This document shows positions 49,641 through 59,595 of a stretch of DNA of 64,000 bases, piece after piece. The notes under the pieces were generated by a model. That model did not search any database and was not told the origin of the DNA. It saw nothing but the letters and a program-made list of their open reading frames with translations. The stretch comes from Shewanella inventionis (lineage in GTDB: Bacteria > Pseudomonadota > Gammaproteobacteria > Enterobacterales > Shewanellaceae): NCBI RefSeq assembly GCF_014641855.1, contig NZ_BMII01000001.1, positions 62,001 through 126,000 on the forward strand. The letters are read 5' to 3'. The translations under genes were made by a program, and so were the position numbers. Within the stretch, counting starts at the first letter, position 1. Every line of letters starts with the position of its first letter.

Positions 49641-50226
49641 ACGTAGTCGTGCTATCAAAGTGATTGGCGCAGTGTTGTTGCTGTGCGCATTGGCAAGTTG
49701 TAGCCAACAATTTGCCCGAAAAAGCTGTATGGCGATAACCAGTCAGGCTCAATATTGTCTTGCGCCTACAGTGAACGCATTGAGTGCCCAAAGTGACATC
49801 AGCCTTAGCCAAATGATCAGTATGAGCCATGGGCAGGATAACCATGAGTTAATGACTCAATTAGAACTCAGCTCACAACGCATGACCTTAGTGGGGCTCG
49901 CGCCATTAGGCCAGGCACTGTTTACCCTGGTGTACGATGGCGACACCTTACAAAGTGAGCAAAGTCGCTTGTTAGGCGATACATTTAATGCCGAATATCT
50001 CATGGCCATCATGCAGCTTATCTACTGGCCAACGGAGCAAATAAATCAGCACCTCACTGACGCTCAGCTAAGGGTTACGCCTTGCGAAAATGCCTTATGT
50101 AAACAGTTAATCGATGCCGATGGCGAGCAAATCACTATTAACTATAGTGAGCTCAACCCGTGGCAAGCAAAAATTAGCGTTACCATAAAGTCAGCCGACA
50201 TTTTGTTGAACATTACGCCACTCTAG
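49633..50226 (+). CDS. DUF3261 family lipoprotein (ApeN position)
   Basis: A 197-aa predicted outer-membrane lipoprotein with a TTG start inside the previous stop region and a lipobox LASC (Cys23). The remainder is beta-rich (LELSSQRMTLVGLAPLGQALFTLVYDG), like the DUF3261 family found at the same place in other aryl polyene clusters. It may receive the pigment lipid at the outer membrane as LolB does, given the LolA-like protein in the operon; this is inference. Confidence 0.8.
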   Translation: MLKRSRAIKVIGAVLLLCALASCSQQFARKSCMAITSQAQYCLAPTVNALSAQSDISLSQMISMSHGQDNHELMTQLELSSQRMTLVGLAPLGQALFTLVYDGDTLQSEQSRLLGDTFNAEYLMAIMQLIYWPTEQINQHLTDAQLRVTPCENALCKQLIDADGEQITINYSELNPWQAKISVTIKSADILLNITPL

Positions 50227-50255
50227 TAACCAATGACAAAGACTGAGTACAGAAT

Positions 50256-51458
50256 ATGAATAACCGAATCGCCATTTCCCATATCGGACTTTGTACCCCA
50301 ATAGGCAACACGCCTGAAACCGTGCTGCAGCGCTTAGTAAATGGCGACAACAGCCCCATGCAATACCGTGATGACCTGTTGTTTAGTGGCCCAACCATTG
50401 TCGGTAGTGTAAACGATGACAGCCTGATTGATATTCCAGAGCACTTGCAGCTGTTTGCTTGTCGAAATAACCGCTTACTCCATACTGCAGCAATGCAAAT
50501 CGCACAGGCAGTGAGCGAGGCTAAAGCGTGTTATGGCGCTGGTAGAATTGGCGTAGTTTTAGGCACCAGCACATCGGGGATTTCCAAAGGTGAAGCCGCA
50601 TTAGCATACCAACTCGAACACGGCCACTTTCCACCGAGTTACCATTACTCACAACAAGAGTTGGGCAGCACGAGTGACTACCTCAAGCAGTTATTTGAGA
50701 TCAGTGGCCCTTGCTACACAGTATCGACCGCATGTTCATCAAGTGCCAAAGTGTTTGCCAGCGCACAACGATTATTACAAGCAAACCTGTGTGACATGGT
50801 TATCGTGGGGGGAGTAGACAGTTTGTGCCAATTAACCGTAAATGGCTTTAACTCACTCGAATCTGTAGCTAAAGGGCATTGCAATCCATTTAGTCTACAT
50901 CGCGACGGCATTAATATTGGTGAAGGAGCCGCCTTATTTACCCTGGAGCGTGGCCAAAGTGAGGTGATGCTGGCTGGTGTAGGTGAGTCTGCTGACGCAC
51001 ATCATATTTCAGCGCCGCACCCTGAAGGCTTAGGTGCGATAGCTGCCATGCACGCGGCATTAACTGCGGCCAACATCCAGCCTTCACAAATTGACTATGT
51101 AAATTTGCACGGCACCGCCACCCCCAAAAACGATGCAATGGAATCGCGCGCCATCACGGCAGTATTTGGCCAAACACTGCCAGCGTGTAGCTCAACTAAA
51201 CCATTAACAGGCCACACCTTAGGTGCAGCAGGCGCCATTGAAGCGGCATTTTGTTACTTGTTACTTAGCCAACACAATCAGCTTGCACTGTTACCGCCGC
51301 ATATATGGGATGGTCACGCAGACCAAAACGATCCAAGTATTCCCTTGGTAAGCGCCAACGCTTCACAGCCAGGCAATACACTCAGCTACATTATGAGTAA
51401 CTCATTTGCTTTTGGTGGCAGCAATGCCAGCATTATTTTTTGTAAGAAGGATGCCTAA
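50256..51458 (+). CDS. apeO: Beta-ketoacyl-ACP synthase (ApeO)
   Basis: A 400-aa condensing enzyme with complete catalytic residues: Cys160 in STACSSS, His in NLHGTATPKNDA, and GHTLGAAGAIEA. In the characterised pathway ApeO pairs with the Cys-less half-size ApeC to extend the polyene with malonyl units. The 29-base gap before it is the largest within the operon, so a secondary promoter or processing site is possible, though none is obvious. Confidence 0.9.
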   Translation: MNNRIAISHIGLCTPIGNTPETVLQRLVNGDNSPMQYRDDLLFSGPTIVGSVNDDSLIDIPEHLQLFACRNNRLLHTAAMQIAQAVSEAKACYGAGRIGVVLGTSTSGISKGEAALAYQLEHGHFPPSYHYSQQELGSTSDYLKQLFEISGPCYTVSTACSSSAKVFASAQRLLQANLCDMVIVGGVDSLCQLTVNGFNSLESVAKGHCNPFSLHRDGINIGEGAALFTLERGQSEVMLAGVGESADAHHISAPHPEGLGAIAAMHAALTAANIQPSQIDYVNLHGTATPKNDAMESRAITAVFGQTLPACSSTKPLTGHTLGAAGAIEAAFCYLLLSQHNQLALLPPHIWDGHADQNDPSIPLVSANASQPGNTLSYIMSNSFAFGGSNASIIFCKKDA

Positions 51459-51462
51459 CACC

Positions 51463-51966
51463 ATGACGAGCCTAATTGCAGAACCCAGCTTATTAGCTCT
51501 CGATATCAGTGAGTTTGTACCGCATCGTGCGCCAATGATTTTGATAGATAATCTTCTAGAGCACCAACCGGACACCCTACTTACGGCTATCCACATTAGT
51601 CAATCAAGCGCTTACTTTGACAGCATTATCAATGGCGTGCCTAATTACGTGGGCATTGAATACATGGCACAAAGCATTGCCGCGCTAGCGGGGGTTGAAG
51701 CTAAGTTAGTGGGTGACAAGGTACGCGTTGGCTTTTTACTGGGCAGTCGCAAATTACAAATGCATATTGACCATTTTGAACTCGGGCAAACCTATCACAC
51801 AAAGGTAAGTAGGCTTTATCAAGAACCCTCTGGCTTAGCCGTGTTCGACTGCCATATTTATCATCAAGACCAGGTTGTTGCGTCGGCAAACGTCAATGTG
51901 TTTCAACCTCAAGATACCCAAGCTTATATCAACGATAATCAACTCGAGCATAGTGCCTCAAAATAA
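51463..51966 (+). CDS. apeP: Second dehydratase-like hot-dog protein (ApeP)
   Basis: A 167-aa hot-dog protein with PHRAPM (His21) and NYVGIEYMAQSIAALAG (Glu66), resembling FabA-type dehydratases. I choose ATG 51463, 4 bases after the apeO stop, with AAGAAGG about 12 bases upstream. An in-frame ATG at 51451 is too close to that site, and earlier starts lie in apeO. It is expected to pair with ApeI (41135-41509). Confidence 0.87.
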   Translation: MTSLIAEPSLLALDISEFVPHRAPMILIDNLLEHQPDTLLTAIHISQSSAYFDSIINGVPNYVGIEYMAQSIAALAGVEAKLVGDKVRVGFLLGSRKLQMHIDHFELGQTYHTKVSRLYQEPSGLAVFDCHIYHQDQVVASANVNVFQPQDTQAYINDNQLEHSASK

Positions 51967-52004
51967 CTAAAACAGCCTAGCTCAACAACATCATGGAGAG
52001 ACTT

Positions 52005-52730
52005 GTGACTAAAAGAGTATTAATTACCGGCTCAAGCCGAGGGATTGGCAAGGCCATTGCGATTAAATTGGCCGAAAACGGCTTTAACATTGCGCTGCAT
52101 TTTCACAGTAATCACAGCGCCGCTGAAGAGGTAAAGCAAACACTTACCCACCTTGGCGTTAATGTGAGTTTATTGCAGTTTGATATTGGCGATCGCGCTG
52201 CAGTAAAACAGGCCATTGAAACTGATATTGCTGAGCATGGTGCTTATTACGGGGTGATTTTAAATGCGGGCATCAATCGCGACACGGCCTTCCCCGCGAT
52301 GACAGAAAACGAATGGGACAGTGTTATCCACACCAATTTAGACGGTTTTTATAATGTGATTCACCCAACCGTTATGCCAATGGTGCAAGCACGTAAAGGT
52401 GGACGCATTATTACTCTCGCATCGGTTTCGGGCATTGCCGGCAATCGTGGCCAAGTCAATTACAGTGCTTCTAAAGCAGGCATTATTGGTGCAACTAAAG
52501 CATTGTCGCTTGAGCTCGCTAAACGCAAAATCACCGTCAATTGCATTGCGCCAGGTTTAATCGAAACCGACATGGTGAGCGATTTCCCAACCGATTTAGT
52601 TAACCAAATGGTGCCGATGAAACGCATGGGCAAACCCAATGAAATTGCCGGCCTAGCTAACTTTTTACTGTCTGACGATGCCGCTTACATCACTCGCCAG
52701 GTTATTTCGGTCAATGGAGGTATGATATGA
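52005..52730 (+). CDS. apeQ: 3-ketoacyl-ACP reductase, FabG-like (ApeQ)
   Basis: A 241-aa short-chain dehydrogenase with TGSSRGIG cofactor loop, NAG, and the catalytic SVSG ... YSASK set. It reduces the keto group after each extension. I prefer GTG 52005, which has GGAGA 5 bases upstream, over ATG 51993, which has no visible ribosome-binding site and would add four residues. It overlaps apeR by 4 bases. Confidence 0.9.
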   Translation: MTKRVLITGSSRGIGKAIAIKLAENGFNIALHFHSNHSAAEEVKQTLTHLGVNVSLLQFDIGDRAAVKQAIETDIAEHGAYYGVILNAGINRDTAFPAMTENEWDSVIHTNLDGFYNVIHPTVMPMVQARKGGRIITLASVSGIAGNRGQVNYSASKAGIIGATKALSLELAKRKITVNCIAPGLIETDMVSDFPTDLVNQMVPMKRMGKPNEIAGLANFLLSDDAAYITRQVISVNGGMI

Positions 52731-53953
52731 AGCGCGTTGTTGTCACGGGCATGGGCGGGATTTCTGCTCTGGGTCAAGACTGGCCACAGATTAAAGCAAG
52801 CTTATTGGCCAAGCAAAATTGTGTAATCCGCATCGACGAATGGGATCGCTACCCAGACTTAAATACTCGCCTGGCCGCACCCGTGCAAGATTTTGAAGTC
52901 CCCTCGCATTACTCGCGTAAAAAAATTCGCTCAATGGGCCGGGTGTCGCTCATGGCAACCCGCGCTAGTGAGCTGGCATTAGAGGATGCAGGCTTATTGA
53001 ACGACCCAATATTAAGCTCAGGTCAGGTCGGCGTAGCCTATGGCTCATCAACCGGCAGCACCGACCCAATTATGGGCTTTGGTGACATGCTCAAAACCGG
53101 CGAAATGTCAGGGCTTACTGCCACCAGCTATATCAGAATGATGGCCCACACTACCGCGGTAAATATCGGGGTATTTTTTGGCTTACAAGGCCGTATCCAT
53201 ACAACAAGTAGCGCCTGCACCTCTGCCAGCCAAGGTATAGGTTATGCCTACGAAGCCATAAAATATGGCATGCAAACCATAATGTTAGCCGGCGGCGGTG
53301 AAGAGTTATGCCCCACAGAAGCCGTGGTATTTGACACCTTATTTGCCACCAGCACTCAAAATGATACTCCCGAGCAAACCCCACGCCCATTTGACAAGCA
53401 GCGCGATGGTTTGGTTATTGGTGAAGGAGCCTGTACGTTAATACTCGAAGAGCTAGAACACGCTCAAGCGCGCGGAGCTACAATCTATGCGGAGCTTGTT
53501 GGCTTTGGCACCAACTCAGATGGCCAGCACGTTACCCAGCCCAATGCCAGCACCATGGAAGTGGCCATTCGTTTAGCCTTAAAAGACGCAAAACTCACGC
53601 CGCAAGATATTGGCTACATTAGCGCCCATGGCACAGCGACTGATCGTGGCGACATTGCTGAAACCACAGCCACCCACGCGGTATTTGGTGCCAGTACGCC
53701 GATTTCATCACTCAAAAGTTATACCGGACACACGCTTGGCGCCTGCGGCTCACTCGAAGCATGGACCAGTATCCAAATGATGAATGAAGGCTGGTTTGCA
53801 CCTACTTTAAACCTTGATGAAGTCGACCCAGAATGTGGCGAGCTTGATTACATTAAAGGCGATATTCGCCAGCTTGAGACGCAATTTATTATGAGTAATA
53901 ACTTTGCCTTTGGTGGCATCAATACCTCACTGATTTTTAAACGCTGGAACTAA
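52727..53953 (+). CDS. apeR: Beta-ketoacyl-ACP synthase (ApeR)
   Basis: A 408-aa FabF/FabB-like condensing enzyme with Cys164 in SSACTSAS, His in SAHGTATDRGD, and KSYTGHTLGACGS. It is thought to act as a homodimer that performs the first condensation with the aryl starter, separate from the ApeO/ApeC pair (from the ape literature as I recall it). It is the last biosynthetic gene of the operon; a secreted HEAT-like protein gene follows after 24 bases. Confidence 0.9.
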   Translation: MKRVVVTGMGGISALGQDWPQIKASLLAKQNCVIRIDEWDRYPDLNTRLAAPVQDFEVPSHYSRKKIRSMGRVSLMATRASELALEDAGLLNDPILSSGQVGVAYGSSTGSTDPIMGFGDMLKTGEMSGLTATSYIRMMAHTTAVNIGVFFGLQGRIHTTSSACTSASQGIGYAYEAIKYGMQTIMLAGGGEELCPTEAVVFDTLFATSTQNDTPEQTPRPFDKQRDGLVIGEGACTLILEELEHAQARGATIYAELVGFGTNSDGQHVTQPNASTMEVAIRLALKDAKLTPQDIGYISAHGTATDRGDIAETTATHAVFGASTPISSLKSYTGHTLGACGSLEAWTSIQMMNEGWFAPTLNLDEVDPECGELDYIKGDIRQLETQFIMSNNFAFGGINTSLIFKRWN

Positions 53954-53977
53954 GAAACTATTCTAAAAGGACGTAGC

Positions 53978-54745
53978 ATGACCAAAAATGTAACAAGCAT
54001 GGCAATCAATGGATTTCTGATAGCCGTAGGATTATTGAATTCATTATTCACTTCATTAGTCAGTGCGCAAGAACCCCTTGTCCAAGAGCAGCAATACTTG
54101 GCGATTTTTCAAAGTGACAGCCATGCTCAACAAATACAGGCCATTGAGACCTTAATTATTTCAGGGCCGCAAGATATAGCAGTATATGATGCGATAGAAG
54201 CATCGCTTAAACAGAGTTTAGCCAACACGAACAAACAAGCTATCGATCATTCATCTTGGCTTGCTAAAGGTTTAGGCTATTCTGGCAATGAGAAATATCG
54301 CTCGACGTTAACGCAAATCGTCGAGGGGGATTATCATAAAAAATTACGTAAATATGCTAACGAGGGTATTAGTAATATTAGCCAATACGCTATCTGGAAT
54401 CCCATTTTGCATGTGCAAACTCACGCTGATTTATCGCCACGGTTAAATGCATATAGCAATGCCTTAGCCAGTAATGACTTAGTATTAATTCGAATCGCTG
54501 CTAAGCGGATCATGTATGAACGTGAATATAGCGAGGTGATATTAACTCAGTTAAGCGAACAGCTAACTCAACCTCGTCTGCTTGACGACAGCCGCTTAGC
54601 CATTGATACCTATGCCTGGCTAGCCAAAGCTCTGGCCAGCTCAGGTAACGATAAGTTTAAACCGGTCATTGAAGATATAGCTAATAACGCCGCCAATAAA
54701 AAGCTGCGCAGCTACGCCAAAAAGTACTTAAAAACCTATTTTTAA
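53978..54745 (+). CDS. Secreted HEAT-like repeat protein, unknown function
   Basis: A 255-aa protein with a signal peptide or N-terminal anchor (hydrophobic 9-29, probable cut after VSA near residue 30). The rest is alpha-helical, and a unit of about 40 residues occurs twice, 120 residues apart: WLAKGLGYSGNEKYRSTL (94-111) and WLAKALASSGNDKFKPVI (214-231), each ending KKLRxYA. AAGGA precedes the ATG. It follows apeR by 24 bases and precedes the shared terminator, so it is probably on the ape transcript. No part in pigment synthesis is known to me. Confidence 0.75.
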   Translation: MTKNVTSMAINGFLIAVGLLNSLFTSLVSAQEPLVQEQQYLAIFQSDSHAQQIQAIETLIISGPQDIAVYDAIEASLKQSLANTNKQAIDHSSWLAKGLGYSGNEKYRSTLTQIVEGDYHKKLRKYANEGISNISQYAIWNPILHVQTHADLSPRLNAYSNALASNDLVLIRIAAKRIMYEREYSEVILTQLSEQLTQPRLLDDSRLAIDTYAWLAKALASSGNDKFKPVIEDIANNAANKKLRSYAKKYLKTYF

Positions 54746-54771
54746 ATGTGACCTCCAATTATGTATCAATA

Positions 54772-54805
54772 AAAACAGATGTGAGCAATCGCTGACATCT
54801 GTTTT
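54772..54805 (+). terminator. Bidirectional terminator at the end of the aryl polyene operon
   Basis: AAAACAGATGT / ACATCTGTTTT 11-bp perfect stem with a 12-base loop, between convergent transcripts. The A/T ends give short T tracts on both strands. Confidence 0.85.
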
Positions 54806-54807
54806 AC

Positions 54808-56310
54808 CTACACTTTATAAGCTGCGGCTTTAGCTTGATATTCTTCAGTAATACGTTTCATTTCAACGGCACCGACTGCAAGTTTTTGCACTTGCTCAGA
54901 CAGTACCACTACCGCTTTGGCGTTATCTAAAATTTCAGCACCAATTTGATTCAGCTTATTAGCTTGCTCTTGTGTACTATTTGCAACGTTATTACTTAAG
55001 GTAGATACTTGGCCAATTTGTGCGGAGCGCTGCTCTAAACCCTTAGCAATATTATTAGTATGCTGCACGTTTTCTGCCGTTCGCTTTTTACCTTGATCCA
55101 TCGAGTCGACCGTTTTTAACATGCTAGTATTTAATCTACTTAGCACCTTCTCAATTTCATCTGTTGAATGACTAGTTCGCTGCGCAAGCGCTCTGACCTC
55201 ATCGGCCACTACCGCAAAACCGCGACCACTTTCTCCCGCTCTAGCCGCTTCAATGGCAGCATTAAGTGCCAGTAAATTGGTTTGCTCTGAAATACTGCGT
55301 ATAGCTTGTAGCAATGACGTGATTGCACCGACATCTTTGGTCAGTTCGGTTAACGACTCAGTCACCGCGGTGGTATTGGTTTCAAGCAGCTGCATGTCTT
55401 TCATAATACTCAACGCACTTTGACGATCGCTTACGCTTGAGCTTGCTGCATCTTTTGCTTGCTCGGCAGACAACTGGCTGTCATGAGCCATTTGCTGAAA
55501 ATGGTCGATCACTACTTGGGTTGCATCTGCAATCACTTGAGCTTGATGCGTTTGTTGCTGCACAGCATGCTGTGTCTTATCACTTAGCCCCATTAACTTG
55601 TCAGACGTATTGGCCATGTTAACCGCTATATCACGGTAATCGTCAAACAGCTGAGACAACTCTTCAAGCATAAGGTTAAACGACATTTCAGCGGGTGTAT
55701 CAGCTTGAGCAAGGCGCACCGATAAATCTTTGTTAGCTGAAATAGTCTCAATAGCACCAGCAATACGCTGATTGGCAACGGCATCTGTTCGCATAAAAAG
55801 ACAGATACGGATCAAAATAAAGGTCTCAGCCGCTGCAAACAGCGCATGGACAAACATGATCATCCAATTGCATTCACCGGAAAAAATCATGACTTGAGTA
55901 TCAAATAAGCTGACACCTTGCAACTGTATGTACGTTAACACAATATGGTGTAGAGCCACTGTGAGCAATGCTGCCAACAAGGGTTGCCAGCGCAAATAGA
56001 TTAAAAACACACCCATAGAGGCAAAAATATGAAAGTGCATTTCAATCATGCCCATTTGGCTTTGGATCAATAGACCTGAAACCGTCATCATAATGACCGC
56101 CGCTACGATGGCAAATAATTCAGTCCCTTTCAGTAAGCTATAAGCTAGCTGCACCAACACTATAATAGCGATGGCAGCAATGGTGCTAAACGTGAGCATG
56201 TTTGCACCCAAAAAACCACTGATAAACAGCAGAGGTGCTTGTAACATTAAGATTTTATATATATATGAATCATGTTTTTTTAATAGTGTTATTGTTTGAT
56301 TATCATTCAT
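54808..56310 (-). CDS. Methyl-accepting chemotaxis protein with histidine-rich membrane sensor domain
   Basis: A 500-aa chemoreceptor without a large periplasmic domain. Residues 20-175 form about six helices with His92 and His94 (MIEMHFHIF), His121-His122 (ALHHIV) and His155 (FVHALF), all within or beside membrane segments. This suggests an intramembrane metal, haem or redox site. A HAMP-like linker leads to the signalling domain with the hairpin tip [38 protein letters not shown]. It starts 8 bases after the SCO1-type gene, so copper or respiration sensing is an attractive but unproved idea. Confidence 0.88.
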   Translation of the reverse strand: MNDNQTITLLKKHDSYIYKILMLQAPLLFISGFLGANMLTFSTIAAIAIIVLVQLAYSLLKGTELFAIVAAVIMMTVSGLLIQSQMGMIEMHFHIFASMGVFLIYLRWQPLLAALLTVALHHIVLTYIQLQGVSLFDTQVMIFSGECNWMIMFVHALFAAAETFILIRICLFMRTDAVANQRIAGAIETISANKDLSVRLAQADTPAEMSFNLMLEELSQLFDDYRDIAVNMANTSDKLMGLSDKTQHAVQQQTHQAQVIADATQVVIDHFQQMAHDSQLSAEQAKDAASSSVSDRQSALSIMKDMQLLETNTTAVTESLTELTKDVGAITSLLQAIRSISEQTNLLALNAAIEAARAGESGRGFAVVADEVRALAQRTSHSTDEIEKVLSRLNTSMLKTVDSMDQGKKRTAENVQHTNNIAKGLEQRSAQIGQVSTLSNNVANSTQEQANKLNQIGAEILDNAKAVVVLSEQVQKLAVGAVEMKRITEEYQAKAAAYKV

Positions 56311-56318
56311 AAATAGGC

Positions 56319-56930
56319 CTAAAGTTCAGATGAAATAATGTGTTTAAGCTCAAGCATCATTTTGGGGGTTGAAAGCTGCTCGGCGGTATATACCCTTACT
56401 ATTTGTCCATCCGGGGACACTAAAAACAGTTTACCGACATGGTTAATACTGCTGAGTTCATGATTGATATTTTCAGACAATCGCCTATCGAGTTGCTGTA
56501 ACTCTTCATCTGATAATGACGCACTCATAAAGCGAGACGATCGATTATCGATTAAGCTTTTACGCACGGCGGGAGTGTCGTTATTAGGGTCAATCGTCAC
56601 AAACATAAATTGCACCTCAGCTTTCGTTAACAAAGCATCCTGCTGTAAATGTTGCTCCAATTGAATCAGTTGCTGGACTCGTATCGGGCATATTTCAGAG
56701 CACGATAAAAATCCTAAGAATAAGTATGTATATTTACCCGCGGACGCAGGAAATTGATGCGATTGTTTTTCAACATCCTGCCAAGTAAAGCGCAGGTTTT
56801 GGTTGTCGTTTATATTAATGCCGTAAGCTTTATCAGCTTGATACCATTGGCTTAACACCATCAGTATAGGTATCAACCCTAAGCAAATACAAATCAAAAC
56901 CAATGCAATAACCACTTTTTTTAACTGCAT
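56319..56930 (-). CDS. SCO1/SenC family copper-binding thioredoxin-fold protein
   Basis: A 203-aa protein with an N-terminal membrane anchor (about 6-27) and a periplasmic thioredoxin-like domain. All three copper ligands of SCO proteins are present: Cys77 and Cys81 in [12 protein letters not shown] and His164 in [13 protein letters not shown] proteins deliver copper to, or reduce, the CuA centre of cytochrome oxidase. Here no oxidase gene is adjacent. Instead the gene directly precedes a chemoreceptor gene (8 bases), so the pair is probably cotranscribed. Confidence 0.9.
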   Translation of the reverse strand: MQLKKVVIALVLICICLGLIPILMVLSQWYQADKAYGININDNQNLRFTWQDVEKQSHQFPASAGKYTYLFLGFLSCSEICPIRVQQLIQLEQHLQQDALLTKAEVQFMFVTIDPNNDTPAVRKSLIDNRSSRFMSASLSDEELQQLDRRLSENINHELSSINHVGKLFLVSPDGQIVRVYTAEQLSTPKMMLELKHIISSEL

Positions 56931-57175
56931 AAATCACAGCCTTCTGTGCCGTATCGCAATATGATTACCAACATAATTATAGCCACTATGATGCGATTGC
57001 AATATTTGCTCATTATACAAACAAATAAAACGCTTAAAGATAGCGTAAATACGCAAGGTAGAATAGCGTTGATCAGTTTTCAGATTGAAAAATAACAACC
57101 AACTTAAAAAAATAACACAAAAACCATAAAAAACAATTAATTAGTTACTAAACTTTGTTTGGTTATTTGCAAGCT

Positions 57176-58610
57176 CGCCCACCACATCGTTTTATGCAAC
57201 ACGCCGTAAACCCATCCTTGGGGGCTTGACGAAAACATCCTGTTTTCAACATTTGCCTATGCCAATATGGCAGGCTACCCGATAGATCGTTGGTAGTTGG
57301 TAGTTGGTCGTTGATAGTTGGTAGTTGGTAGTTGGTAGCTTTATGCCACTTAGCATGTCGATGCTATTGTTGCGTTAAACACGGTCAAAAGGCGTAAAAC
57401 ATTAAGATGGGGGATTAGTTGTCTGCTGGATTATGGGTTATCCCGCCCACCACATCGTCCTATGCAACACGCCGTAAACCCATCCCTGGGGGCTTGACGA
57501 AAACATCCTGTTTTCAACAGTTGCCTATGCCAATATGGCAGGCTACCCGATAATCCGTTGGTAACGTCATGCCACATATCATGTCGATGCTATTGTTGCG
57601 TTAAACATGGTCAAAAGGCGTAAAGCATTAAGATGGGGGATTAAGTTGCCTGCTGGTTTATGGGTTATCCCGCCCACCACATCGTCCTATGCAACACGCC
57701 GTAAACCCATCCTTGGAGGCTTGACGAAAACATCCTGTTTTCAACAGTTGCCTATGCCAATGTGGCAGGCTACCCGATAGGTCGTTGGTCGTTGATAGTT
57801 GGTAGTTGGTAGTTGGTAGCTTTATGCCACTTAGCATGTCGATGCTATTGTTGCGTTAAACATGGTCAAAAGGCGTAAAACATTAAGATGGGGGATTAGT
57901 TGTCTGCTGGATTATGGGTTATCCCGCCCACCACATCGTCCTATGCAACACGCCGTAAACCCATCCCTGGAGGCTTGACGAAAACATCCTGTTTTCAACA
58001 GTTGCCTATGCCAATATGGCAGGCTACCCGATAATCCGTTGGTAACGTCATGCCACATATCATGTCGATGCTATTGTTGCGTTAAACATGGTCAAAAGGC
58101 GTAAAGCATTAAGATGGGGGGATTAGTTGTCTGCTGGATTATGGGTTATCCCGCCCACCACATCGTCCTATGCAACACGCCGTAAACCCATCCTTGGAGG
58201 CTTGACGAAAACATCCTGTTTTCAACAGTTGCCTATGCCAATGTGGCAGGCTACCCGATAGGTCGTTGGTCGTTGATAGTTGGTAGTTGGTAGTTGGTAG
58301 TTGGTAGTTGGTAGTTGGTAGTTGGTAGTTGGTAGCTTTATGCCACTTAGCATGTCGATGCTATTGTTGCGTTAAACATGGTCAAAAGGCGTAAAGCATT
58401 AAGATGGGGGATTAAGTTGTCTGCTGGGTTATGGGTTATCCCGCCCACCACATCGTCCTATGCAACACGCCGTAAACCCATCCATGGGGGCTTGACGAAA
58501 ACATCCTGTTTTCAACAGTTGCCTATGCCAATATGGCAGGCTACTCGATAATCCGTTGGTCGTTGATAGCTGATAGTTGGTAGTTGGTAGTTGATAGCTT
58601 TATGCCACAT
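57176..58610. repeat. Non-coding tandem array with alternating long and short units
   Basis: The block CGCCCACCACATCG recurs at 57176, 57444, 57671, 57925, 58152 and 58442 (intervals 268, 227, 254, 227, 290, then a partial unit). Long units hold GTTGGTA-type heptamer runs, and short units hold ATAATCCGTTGGTAACG instead, so the true repeat is a long-short dimer of about 481-517 bp. Every unit has the inverted repeats GAAAACA/TGTTTTC and TGCC/GGCA with AATAT or AATGT between. No reading frame of note exists. The whole gap between genes (56931-58866) is 1.9 kb; 56931-57175 should hold the SCO promoter, and nothing else is clear there. Confidence 0.92.
58275..58336 (+). repeat. Heptamer tract (GTTGGTA)n
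   Basis: About eight head-to-tail copies of a 7-base unit, GTTGGTA, inside the fifth unit of the larger array. Shorter tracts of the same heptamer occur at about 57291-57341 and 57785-57820. Differences in unit length are largely multiples of seven, as expected from slippage. Confidence 0.85.
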
Positions 58611-58866
58611 AATAATTTGATTAAATAAGTGATCAGAAATTGCGTTGGAATAGTCCTTTATAATAAGGCAGGAAATTGCAGCGAGCTCGTTGTTCTACCT
58701 TCAACAATTCTAACGACGTTATAAGCGATGTGAACCAGTAAGATTGAGCACATTTTTGTGCTCATTGATATAACTCGAATTCTGGTTAAACATCCAGAGT
58801 TCTGGTTAAATAAAAAACGCCTAAACCTTTCGATTTAAGCGTTTTTTATTCGTAAAAACTGTCTAT
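58611..58866. other. Spacer between the repeat array and azoR
   Basis: About 256 bp without a gene. GAGCACA / TGTGCTC at 58746-58764 forms a 7-bp hairpin, and ATTCTGGTTAAA or GTTCTGGTTAAA occurs twice (about 58780 and 58799). The azoR terminator occupies the right end. No further signal was recognised. Confidence 0.5.
58812..58847 (-). terminator. Intrinsic terminator after azoR
   Basis: AAAAAACGC-C-TAAA pairs with TTTA-A-GCGTTTTTT around an 8-base loop, ending 20 bases past the azoR stop. T6 on the minus strand completes the signal. Confidence 0.85.
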
Positions 58867-59463
<597 letters not shown>

Positions 59464-59595
59464 TCATTCCACCTGTCTGGTTACGTATATTCTGTGAGGT
59501 CTCTACATGTTCGACCAATGACACCAGTATATTTGACGATAAAAAAGAAAAATAGCGGAATAATTTAGCGATTACATTCGATTTTATAGAACAAT

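Noticed and set aside
57176-58610. Integron cassette array or CRISPR
   Set aside because: Units hold no coding frames, lack recognisable attC core sites and an integrase, and intervals of 227-290 bp with conserved sequence throughout do not fit CRISPR.
58741-58767. Second terminator at the GAGCACA/TGTGCTC hairpin
   Set aside because: The stem is 7 bp with a T-rich loop but no T tract follows on either strand, and no gene ends beside it.
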